This document shows, piece by piece, positions 36,235 to 43,187 of a stretch of DNA of 64,000 nt. A program made the translations under genes and the position numbers. How positions within the stretch are numbered: the stretch's first letter is position 1; each line of letters opens with the position of its first letter. The notes beneath the pieces are model-generated. The model was not told the origin of the DNA. It made no database searches and saw only the letters and a list, made by a program, of their open reading frames with translations. Source of the stretch: UMGS1370 sp046957575 (GTDB lineage Bacteria > Bacillota > Clostridia > Lachnospirales > Lachnospiraceae); assembly GCA_046957575.1 (NCBI GenBank), contig JBKUOG010000015.1, positions 1 to 64,000 on the forward strand, read 5' to 3'.

Positions 36235-37062
36235 ATGGAAAAGAAACAAAAAGCGATAAAAATTTTGTTATATGCCGTATTAATTGCCTTATCCCTGTTT
36301 ATGCTGGTTCCGTTTTATTGGATGGTTATTTCTTCCTTAAAGCTTAATAAGGACGTATTCTCCATTCCGATGACCTGGTGGCCAGAGTCTATGCACTGGG
36401 AAAACTACAAGGTTATCTGGAACAAGATTCCGCTGTTAACCTTCTTTAAGAACACTGCAAAACTGACTATCTGCACCACTCTGATTCAGCTTTGCACCAG
36501 CTGTTTTGCAGCATACGGCTTTACCAAATGTAAATTTAAAGGAAGAGATTTAATCTTCTTAATGTATGTTACTACAATCGCAGTACCGTGGCAGGTATAC
36601 ATGGTTCCTCAGTTTATCCTGGTATCTAAGATGGGATTAAACGATACCCATCTGGGACTGATTTTAATGCAGGCATTCTCCGCATTCGGCGTATTCCTGA
36701 TTCGTCAGTTCTATATCAGCATTCCGGACGAACTGTGCGAGGCTGCCCGTATCGATGGTCTGAATGAATACGGCATTTTCCGCCGCATTGTATTCCCGTT
36801 AGGAAAGCCGGCAATGGCAACCTTAACCATCTTTACCTTTACCAACGTATGGAACGACTTTATGGGTCCATTGATTTACTTAAAGACCAAGGAATTAAAG
36901 ACCGTTCAGCTTGGTATCAGAATGTTTATTTCTCAGTACGGTGCAGATTATGCATGGATTATGGCGGCATCTGTATGCTCCCTGATTCCGGTAGTCATTG
37001 TATTTTTAAGCTGCCAGAAGTTCTTCGTAGAAGGCGTAGCAGCCAGTGGTATTAAAGGCTAA
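36235..37062 (+). CDS. Sugar ABC importer permease, MalG-like
   Basis: A 275-residue inner-membrane permease with six helices and the EAA loop CEAARIDGLNEYGIFRRIVF near residues 170-190. It starts 15 nt after the first permease stop, behind GGGGGAGG, so the two are made together. It has the C-terminal GVAASGIKG tail typical of MalG-type subunits. Confidence 0.93.
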   Translation: MEKKQKAIKILLYAVLIALSLFMLVPFYWMVISSLKLNKDVFSIPMTWWPESMHWENYKVIWNKIPLLTFFKNTAKLTICTTLIQLCTSCFAAYGFTKCKFKGRDLIFLMYVTTIAVPWQVYMVPQFILVSKMGLNDTHLGLILMQAFSAFGVFLIRQFYISIPDELCEAARIDGLNEYGIFRRIVFPLGKPAMATLTIFTFTNVWNDFMGPLIYLKTKELKTVQLGIRMFISQYGADYAWIMAASVCSLIPVVIVFLSCQKFFVEGVAASGIKG

Positions 37063-37073
37063 ATGAAAAATTG

Positions 37074-37105
37074 GCGGACCCGCTTTTCTGGCTGGGTCCG
37101 CTTTT
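37074..37105 (+). terminator. Terminator between permease and sulfatase genes
   Basis: GCGGACCC (37074-37081) pairs with GGGTCCGC (37094-37101), followed by TTTT. The T-run is short, so read-through into the sulfatase gene is plausible. Confidence 0.7.
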
Positions 37106-37124
37106 GATGTAAAGGAGATTGGAA

Positions 37125-38552
37125 ATGTCAAAGAAACGACCTAATTTACTGTATGTATTTGCGGATCAGTGGAGAGCCCATGCAGTGGGCTATAAGAAAG
37201 AAGATCCGGTGGTTACCCCCTGGATGGATCGGTTTTGTGAAGAAAGTGTATGCTTTTCCAACACGTACAGTACCTTTCCATTGTGCACCCCCCACAGAGG
37301 TTCTTTAATGACCGGGAAGTATCCGCTGTCTATTGGATTGTGGACCAACTGCAAAATCGGTCTGGAAGAAAAAATTATGTTAAAGCCCCAGGAAACCTGC
37401 ATTGCCAATGTGCTGAAGGAAGAGGGCTATTCTACCGGTTATATCGGAAAATGGCACCTGGATGCTTCCGAGCAGAACTTTACTTCCCATCCAGAGTCTG
37501 GAGCCAAAGACTGGGATGCCTTTACTCCGCCGGGAGAGAGAAGACAGGGATTTGATTACTGGCTGTCTTATGGCGCCTGCGACAAGCATCTGGACCCCCA
37601 TTACTGGCAGGACACGCCAGAGCAGATAAAACCAGGCAAGTGGTCTCCGGAATTTGAGACGGATAAAGCCTTAGAATATATGGAACACCACAAAGACGAT
37701 GAAAATCCATTCGCTCTGTTTGTGTCCTGGAATCCGCCTCACCTTCCTTACGAGCTGGTTCCGGATGAATATTACGAGAAATTTAAAGACGCAGATGTGT
37801 GCTGGCGTCCAAACGTGCCAAAAGAGATGCGGACTCCGGAAATGGAAACCAAGGCCCGCCAGTATTTTGCAGCCGTTTACGGTCTGGACCTCCAGTTTGG
37901 ACGTATTTACGAGTACCTGCGGGAAAATGGCCTGGAAGAAAACACCATCGTGGTACTGTCTGCCGATCATGGAGAGATGATGGGATCTCACAGCAAGATG
38001 AGCAAGAACATCTGGTATGAGGAGTCCATCCACATTCCGCTGATGATCCGTCAGAAAGACCGTCTGGTACCAGGAGAGTGCAGGGATATGTTTGCAAGCC
38101 CTGATCATATGCCGACGCTTTTGGAGCTTTTAGGCGCTCCGGTTCCGGACACCTGTGAAGGCTACAGCCATGGAAACTGGATTCTGAACCATCCGGCACA
38201 GCCCCATACTGTTTATGCGCCGGATCCAGAAGCGCCTCAGGATATGTTTTTGTGTTCTTATCCAGGCGGCGCCGATATGGTTGCAGAGTTTTCTAAAAGA
38301 GGCCTGACCCATAAAGCCTACGGATGGAGAGGAATTAAGGCAGACGGATACACCTATGTGTGCTATAATGGATACGAGCCAGGGGAAGCACCCCATGAGT
38401 GGCTCTATGACTGCAAAGCGGATTATTACGAAATGAGTCCGAAAGAGATTGCTCCTGACTGTCAGGACGAACAAATCCTTCATTTCCGTAAGCGCCTGAG
38501 AGAATATCTGGATAAAATCGGCGATCCGTTTTTGTTTCCGGTATTAAAGTAA
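37125..38552 (+). CDS. Sulfatase, cysteine-type
   Basis: A 475-residue type I sulfatase that removes sulfate esters. It shows FADQWRAHAVG (metal ligands), the formylglycine site CTPHRGSLMTGKYP near residue 50, GYIGKWHLD, and LSADHGEMMGSHSKMSKN near residue 285. The usual core is CxPSR; here it is CTPHR. Cys-type sulfatases in anaerobes need the radical-SAM maturase anSME, which is not in the window. There is no signal peptide, so it probably acts in the cytoplasm on sugars imported by the adjacent transporter. The ATG at 37125, behind AAAGGAG, is preferred over an earlier TTG. Confidence 0.92.
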   Translation: MSKKRPNLLYVFADQWRAHAVGYKKEDPVVTPWMDRFCEESVCFSNTYSTFPLCTPHRGSLMTGKYPLSIGLWTNCKIGLEEKIMLKPQETCIANVLKEEGYSTGYIGKWHLDASEQNFTSHPESGAKDWDAFTPPGERRQGFDYWLSYGACDKHLDPHYWQDTPEQIKPGKWSPEFETDKALEYMEHHKDDENPFALFVSWNPPHLPYELVPDEYYEKFKDADVCWRPNVPKEMRTPEMETKARQYFAAVYGLDLQFGRIYEYLRENGLEENTIVVLSADHGEMMGSHSKMSKNIWYEESIHIPLMIRQKDRLVPGECRDMFASPDHMPTLLELLGAPVPDTCEGYSHGNWILNHPAQPHTVYAPDPEAPQDMFLCSYPGGADMVAEFSKRGLTHKAYGWRGIKADGYTYVCYNGYEPGEAPHEWLYDCKADYYEMSPKEIAPDCQDEQILHFRKRLREYLDKIGDPFLFPVLK

Positions 38553-38573
38553 AGCTTTCACAAGGAGGACAAG

Positions 38574-39041
38574 ATGATGAACATGGATGCGTTATTTGAA
38601 AAAGTAGGAAGAACCATTGCGGTTACAGGAGAGGAAGCGGCAAAAAAGGCCAGGGAAGTAACCGAAAACGTCCAGCTCCGCGCTCAGATTGGAACGGAAA
38701 AAGGCCGTCTGAAAGAACTGTATGCAGCTCTTGGAAAATGGTATTTTGAAACTTCTAAGGGAAAACGGGCAGAAAAAGAAAACCATCCGGAAGAAGAGCT
38801 GATTCGCGGCATTGAGATCCTGCTGGTGCGGATTGAAAAGCTGGAAGAAAAACTGGGTCCTTCGGAAGAAACCATCACTTGTCCTTTCTGCGGCGCAAAG
38901 GCAGAAAAGGAAGCGGCCTTTTGCAGTAAATGCGGAGCAAAAATCAAAAAAGAAGAGACGCCTCCGGCTGAAACCATGCTTCAGCTGGAAGCGCCTCTAA
39001 AACAAGACCCTTCAGAAGAACCGATGTTTGAAGAACTGTAA
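38574..39041 (+). CDS. Coiled-coil protein with zinc ribbon
   Basis: A 155-residue soluble protein. Residues 1-100 are helical and charged (EEAAKKAREVTENVQLRAQI, then EKLEEKLG), consistent with a coiled coil. Residues about 103-125 form a zinc ribbon with two CxxC pairs (CPFCGAK and CSKCGAK). The acidic tail is low-complexity. This is a common small-protein shape in Clostridia with no known function. It follows the sulfatase by 21 nt, behind AAGGAGG. Confidence 0.75.
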   Translation: MMNMDALFEKVGRTIAVTGEEAAKKAREVTENVQLRAQIGTEKGRLKELYAALGKWYFETSKGKRAEKENHPEEELIRGIEILLVRIEKLEEKLGPSEETITCPFCGAKAEKEAAFCSKCGAKIKKEETPPAETMLQLEAPLKQDPSEEPMFEEL

Positions 39042-39044
39042 TCC

Positions 39045-39551
39045 TTATCCGAACAGTACGCCTAACACGCCGTAGGATAAAATAGACATAATCACAGTAG
39101 CGATTAAAATACCCAGGCAGATGGCAGGGAAGGATTTCGGATTTTCATGTAAACAGGAGGCAATGAGAGCACCGGTCCATGCTCCGGTTCCCGGAAGAGG
39201 GACGCCTACAAACAGAACCAGTCCCCAGAATTCGTATTTTTCAATCTGATCTTTCTTGCTCATGGCCTTGTTTTTCAGCCATAAGGCAACGGGACGGAAC
39301 AGGCTGACGTGCTCCATCCATTCTAAAATCTTGTTGATGAGCAGCAGGATAAATGGAACAGGAAGAATGTTTCCGATAATGCACAGCGGAATTGCAGTCA
39401 GAATCGGAACGTTTAACAGGGCCGGAGATGCTGCCAGAAGACCGCCTCGAAGTTCCAGAATTGGAATCATGGAAACAATAAAGACAATTACCTCTTCTGC
39501 CATTACTCCAGACAAATTGGACGTGAACCATTGCACAATAGAATCAACCAT
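39045..39551 (-). CDS. Small multidrug export protein family (DedA-like membrane protein)
   Basis: A 168-residue membrane protein with four to five helices. It includes SMIPILELRGGLLAASPALL near residue 27 and the central VGVPLPGTGAWTGALIASCL near residue 115, which identify the Sm_multidrug_ex family (PF06695). Despite the family name, evidence for drug export is thin, and the fold resembles DedA-type lipid transporters. It converges on the zinc-ribbon gene with only 3 nt between stop codons. Confidence 0.85.
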   Translation of the reverse strand: MVDSIVQWFTSNLSGVMAEEVIVFIVSMIPILELRGGLLAASPALLNVPILTAIPLCIIGNILPVPFILLLINKILEWMEHVSLFRPVALWLKNKAMSKKDQIEKYEFWGLVLFVGVPLPGTGAWTGALIASCLHENPKSFPAICLGILIATVIMSILSYGVLGVLFG

Positions 39552-39638
39552 AAATCAAAAATCCTCTTTCTAAAAATAGTCCTTTCTATCATACATGGAA
39601 ATGGCCGGAAATTCAACTGAAAATGGAGAAAAACCAGA

Positions 39639-39682
39639 ATATCGTGCTGCACAATTTTTCGATGTGCTGCACGATATTTTTT
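39639..39682 (+). terminator. Terminator-like hairpin without an obvious upstream gene
   Basis: ATATCGTGCTGCAC (39639-39652) pairs with GTGCTGCACGATAT (39664-39677) with one T-T mismatch, followed by a T-run. The gene to its left runs the other way, so whatever it terminates is not an annotated + strand gene. It may end a small RNA or be a relic. Confidence 0.5.
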
Positions 39683-39694
39683 ATGCAGAAATAG

Positions 39695-39709
39695 TTGAAA
39701 ACGAAAATA
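39695..39709. promoter_or_regulatory. cre-like site before the truncated permease
   Basis: TTGAAAACGAAAATA matches the CcpA cre consensus WTGNAANCGNWNNCW at all but one position. It lies about 90 nt before the permease remnant and fits a former sugar operon. Confidence 0.35.
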
Positions 39710-39800
39710 ACACAGCAATAATATATAAATATTGCACTACAAATAACAAGAAAATAACAAAAATATAGGATATAATGTGTGCAAAAGGAGGAATAAGAAC

Positions 39801-39959
39801 ATGAAATCTTTTGAGCGAAAATTATTTCCGTACCTGATGCTGCTTCCGATGATTGTTATTTTCGGTGTGTTTCTGTTTTACCCAGCCCTGAACGGACCGA
39901 AGATTTCCTTTATGAAATGGGATGGAATCAACCCACAGGAATTTGATGTTGTATCATAA
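39801..39959 (+). pseudogene. Truncated sugar ABC permease, N-terminus only
   Basis: A normal-looking start (AAAGGAGGAATAAGAAC before the ATG, with TATAAT at 39771-39776) leads into about 51 residues typical of a MalF-like permease: a first helix PYLMLLPMIVIFGVFLFYPA, then SFMKWDGINPQEFDVV. The frame then hits a stop at the junction with insertion-sequence DNA. The rest of the permease and its operon are absent. This marks the left edge of the accessory region. Confidence 0.75.
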
Positions 39960-40027
39960 AAGTTAACACCCTATTCTCAAGGATTTTGATAGAATCATAG
40001 TTAATACGAGAACAGGAGAAACAACCT

Positions 40028-40288
40028 ATGGCTCAGAAGCAAAAATCTTACGATAACGAATTTAAAGCACAGGCTGTAAAGCTTGCTCAGGAAATTGGCG
40101 GCCATAAAGCTGCTAATGAATTAGGGATTCCCAGCGGAACTCTGTACACCTGGATCAAAGCCTTCAAAGAAGGGTATCTCAGTGCAAATGAAGCAGTTCA
40201 TACACCCAAGAATGCTTTATCTCTTAACGATGAGCTTATTGAACTCAGAAAGCGTGTAAAGAACAGGATAAAGAAATACGACGCTTAA
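40028..40288 (+). pseudogene. IS3-family transposase OrfA remnant
   Basis: An 86-residue product beginning MAQKQKSYDNEFKAQAVKLA, with the helix-turn-helix NELGIPSGTLYTWIKAF, is an IS3-type OrfA. After ELRKRVK a G appears to be lost, since the alternative frame reads EQDKEIRRLKED before a stop. OrfB, the DDE catalytic part, is missing. The left end of the element probably lies near 39955, inside the permease remnant, where a TATCATAAAAGTTAACACC-like terminus begins. Confidence 0.8.
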
Positions 40289-40351
40289 AGGAAGATTGAG
40301 AAAAAAGTGTAAACCAATATTGACAATATCAATACGATAGTTTATAAAGAA

Positions 40352-40381
40352 TTGGAGTTGTTGCCGATATTGTGGTATACT
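40352..40381 (+). promoter_or_regulatory. Promoter of the Fic relic
   Basis: TTGGAG (40352-40357), an 18-nt spacer and TATACT (40376-40381) with an upstream TGG (extended -10). It precedes the Fic start by 56 nt. Confidence 0.45.
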
Positions 40382-40437
40382 TATAATAATAAACTTGTGA
40401 CTGAAAAAGTAATCGCATGAAGAATGTGAGGTAAGCC

Positions 40438-40880
40438 ATGCTTGAAAATAAATTGGGTATTACAGATTCGACAAAATTGGCAAGAGCAGAGGAAAAAATC
40501 AGTAAGCAAAAAGCCATTGAAATGTTTGAAAAAGGCTTTTTTGAGACATTAGAACCAGGCACTTATAAAGGCCTTGCTATGTGGAAATGAATGTGGCTCA
40601 TCCGTTTCGAGAAGGAAACGGGAGAAGCACGAGGATATGGTTTGATCTGATGTTGAAAGAAGAGATCGGCTATGTGGTTGATTGGAGCAAGGTTGATAAA
40701 GAGGATTATCTGCTTGCCATGGAGCGAAGCCCTATCAAAGATATTGAAATTAAATTTCTTCTGAAACATGCTCTTACGGATAATGTAAATGATCGAGAAA
40801 TTTATATGAAAGGCATTGATCACAGTTATTACTATGAAGGCTATTATGTGTTTAAGACAGAAGATTTGATCGAAGTATAA
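40438..40880 (+). pseudogene. Fic/DOC-family protein, internal deletion
   Basis: An intact start at 40438 gives MLENKLGITDSTKLARAEEK and continues to LEPGTYKGLA, the usual N-terminus of a Fic AMP-transferase. The frame then jumps: reading a different frame from about 40570 gives YVEMNVAHPFREGNGRSTRI, which contains the Fic core HxFxxGNGR, through to a normal C-terminus ending EDLIEV. About 60-70 residues between these blocks are missing and the frame is shifted, so no active enzyme is made. Fic proteins are often toxins, and this is a dead neighbour of the Wadjet system. Confidence 0.82.
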
Positions 40881-40941
40881 GCGGGCTGATTTTGGACAAA
40901 AGTGTAAACAGACTCAGTGCCACGAAATTGGAGGAAAATGG

Positions 40942-41076
40942 ATGCGGTATCTTTCAGTTACCGAAACAGCAGAAAAATGGAATATTCCGGAAAATGTCAA
41001 AATGTCTAAAGCTGTAAAAATCTGCGTTGAATTTTACAGTTCTTTGTGTATAATAAAAGTAGCTGAAAGAATATAA
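40942..41076 (+). pseudogene. Helix-turn-helix DNA-binding protein, internally deleted
   Basis: Behind GGAGG, an ATG opens a 44-codon frame starting MRYLSVTETAEKWNIPENVK. Small Lachnospiraceae regulators usually begin with a helix-turn-helix of the form YLSVxEIAEKWNI and end with a WNIPEN motif. Here the two seem to have been joined by recombination between the similar tryptophan segments, removing the DNA-recognition helix. The remainder overlaps the Wadjet promoter. Confidence 0.5.
41027..41054 (+). promoter_or_regulatory. Promoter of the Wadjet operon
   Basis: TTGAAT (41027-41032), a 16-nt spacer and a perfect TATAAT (41049-41054), 46 nt before the jetA start. Confidence 0.6.
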
Positions 41077-41102
41077 AATCAAGGAAGTAGCTGAAAAAAT
41101 AT
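41057..41102. repeat. Tandem 18-bp near-repeat across the jetA ribosome site
   Basis: AAGTAGCTGAAAGAATAT (41057-41074) recurs as AAGTAGCTGAAAAAATAT (41085-41102), one mismatch, 28 nt apart. The second copy runs into the jetA start codon, with AAGGA between the copies. As a result the ribosome site is about 15 nt from the ATG, longer than usual. Confidence 0.6.
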
Positions 41103-42552
41103 GGCAAATATGAATTTTTTTGATTACATAAAAAATGATGCATTTTTTAAGCCATTAACATTGAAATATAAAAGAATATATTACGACTGCATTCAGATTT
41201 TAATTGATAAAATGAAAGAATTGCCAGTATTGTATGAATCAGATGCAAAAGACAGCATTACGTTATATTTAAAAAATGCAGGACTCAGTGAAATAAAGAA
41301 ACGTTTATCAGAGGATAGAAATCTGATTGAAGAGACAGAGGAAAATGGCCCTGAGCTGAATGCGGCCGGAATGATTGCTTTTTTTCGTGAATGCAGTTGG
41401 CTGCTGCCTCGCGAGATAGGCAGAAATGGTGAGTATATTGTAAATGTTGCGGTTGACTGCAGAAGACTTATGGATTTTCTGAGAAAAATGACAGAAAAGA
41501 GCGGAGAGGGAATGATGTCAAACCGCATTTTTTCTATGTACGAAATTATGAAATCTGCATTTGAGGAAGATTCTATGCGCAGAGAGAGACCTTATAGCAA
41601 TATTCTTGTACCGTTAATGGATAATGAGACAGAACTGAAAAATGAACTGGCGGATTTGAAAGACAGTATTTCCAGTATCATGAAAGCAATAATTGCTTTT
41701 CAGGATATCAATAGTTTTGGACAGTTTATCATGAAAGATGAAATGCTGGATCAGTTCTTCAGTGAATACTTTTTTGTGAAAAACAATGGATTAATTCCTG
41801 CGCAGATTTCATTTATAAGGGCTAAATTAAGGATTCTCAGACAAGAAGAAACCTGTGAAAAGATGATAAAAGAATGTTCGGAAAAGCTGCAGTTAAATTA
41901 TGAAGAAGCCAGGGAGCGTGTGGAACAGTATTTTGCAGAACTTCAATATTTTTTAAGTGTTGAATATGAGGCGAATATGGAACTAATTGACAGCCGCATT
42001 AATAACTACTATAATCTGGCAAATACGAGAATCATGCTGATGGCGAGTAATGGGATAAGGCTGGAAGCGGCAATCAGTGATTTTTTAAACGCAGTCTCAA
42101 AGATGACAGAAAAACAGCAGAATGCTGCAATGGAAAAAACAGCGGATTGCATCCGCATTACCAGTCAGAGATATGTTGGTTACAAATCTTTTGAAAAAAA
42201 TAAACGTATAAAAAATGAGGGGGAAAATATCGGACTTATCGCTGCAGATTTATCGGAAGAAGAAAAGAGGGTGCAGACAGAAAGACTGTTTAACAGTTCT
42301 CCCAACCGATATTCTGTTGATAAGGTAAGCTCTTTTCTGGATCTGCAATTAGGCAGCGAAGACCAAATGAATGTGAAAGAAACGCTGGTCCAGTCAAAGG
42401 AAGAAGTATTGATGTATGCAGCAGCAATGCTTTACGCCAACAACGAAGAGTTTCCATATGAAATTCAGCTGAGGGAAGAAACTGTAAAAACAGAAATTGC
42501 GGATATTACGGATATAACGGTGACTAAGAAACAGAAGGGGCTCGGTCTATGA
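41101..42552 (+). CDS. jetA: Wadjet system protein JetA (MksF/kleisin-like)
   Basis: The first gene of a four-gene Wadjet anti-plasmid operon. The 483-residue, mostly helical protein fits the Wadjet JetA family (DUF5716 type) in size, position and feel. It begins MANMNFFDYIKNDAFFKPLT and has a long charged central region with IDSRINNYYNLANTRIMLM near residues 295-315. JetA is the kleisin-like subunit that bridges the JetC ATPase heads in the SMC-like complex that recognises and cleaves small circular DNA. The last 4 nt overlap jetB (ATGA). Assignment rests mainly on the operon and is not residue-level proof. Confidence 0.82.
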   Translation: MANMNFFDYIKNDAFFKPLTLKYKRIYYDCIQILIDKMKELPVLYESDAKDSITLYLKNAGLSEIKKRLSEDRNLIEETEENGPELNAAGMIAFFRECSWLLPREIGRNGEYIVNVAVDCRRLMDFLRKMTEKSGEGMMSNRIFSMYEIMKSAFEEDSMRRERPYSNILVPLMDNETELKNELADLKDSISSIMKAIIAFQDINSFGQFIMKDEMLDQFFSEYFFVKNNGLIPAQISFIRAKLRILRQEETCEKMIKECSEKLQLNYEEARERVEQYFAELQYFLSVEYEANMELIDSRINNYYNLANTRIMLMASNGIRLEAAISDFLNAVSKMTEKQQNAAMEKTADCIRITSQRYVGYKSFEKNKRIKNEGENIGLIAADLSEEEKRVQTERLFNSSPNRYSVDKVSSFLDLQLGSEDQMNVKETLVQSKEEVLMYAAAMLYANNEEFPYEIQLREETVKTEIADITDITVTKKQKGLGL

Positions 42553-43187
42553 ATGATTTCGGCTTTATGAAAACAATGAAGGAAGAGGATGCATATTTAT
42601 TTAAGCGGTGTATTCGTAAAATGCTTGACTCAACATTTATAGTGGCTGATAAAGATGAAAAATTGTATGATTTTATATCGTCAGAGTCAAATCAATACGA
42701 TGTTAATACATATCTGGCAGCCATTGGATATAAAGTGGTTGTGGAAGAAAAAATGAAAGTAGCCATGCTGCAGCAATCGGATGAAGATGCTGAGACAGTG
42801 GGACTAAAGAAAATAAATTTATATCGGTTTGATGCAAAACAGGTAAAATTATTAATGGTACTTTGGCTTTTATTTTTGGAACGCATGGGGTATGTAGATC
42901 CGGTGCATATAACGGTCGGCGACATCATTGACAAATGTAAAATTTATCAGATTAATCTGAAACCGGCGGATTTTAAGGAATCCTATCGTATATTTAAAAA
43001 GTTCAGCCTGATCGATTATAGCGACGATATAACAGCAGAGGACGGAAAAGTCCGACTGTATCCATCTCTGCAGTTTTGTATGGATATCGGACAGCTGAAA
43101 CAGGTTATGGCGGAATATACTGCAGATGGGGATAAGATAGAGGCAGAGCAGGATGAATTTCTGGAGAGTGAGGATACAGATGAATAA
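42549..43187 (+). CDS. jetB: Wadjet system protein JetB (MksE/kite-like)
   Basis: A 212-residue protein made of small helical and winged-helix-like units, starting MNDFGFMKTMKEEDAYLFKR and ending in an acidic tail. Size and position match JetB (DUF6063 type), the KITE-like subunit that clamps the kleisin. It is translationally coupled to jetA by an ATGA overlap and overlaps jetC by 8 nt. No catalytic motif is present or expected. Confidence 0.8.
   Translation: MNDFGFMKTMKEEDAYLFKRCIRKMLDSTFIVADKDEKLYDFISSESNQYDVNTYLAAIGYKVVVEEKMKVAMLQQSDEDAETVGLKKINLYRFDAKQVKLLMVLWLLFLERMGYVDPVHITVGDIIDKCKIYQINLKPADFKESYRIFKKFSLIDYSDDITAEDGKVRLYPSLQFCMDIGQLKQVMAEYTADGDKIEAEQDEFLESEDTDE

Larger units (their letters stand above)
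40303..40909. repeat. 12-bp direct repeats bracketing the Fic relic
   Basis: AAAAGTGTAAAC occurs at 40303-40314 and again at 40898-40909 in the same orientation, each next to a gene relic. They resemble insertion-sequence termini and may mark past insertions and deletions. Confidence 0.5.

Noticed and set aside
39045..39551. Reading the small membrane protein as a proven drug exporter
   Set aside because: The family name is historical; nothing in the sequence shows drug transport.
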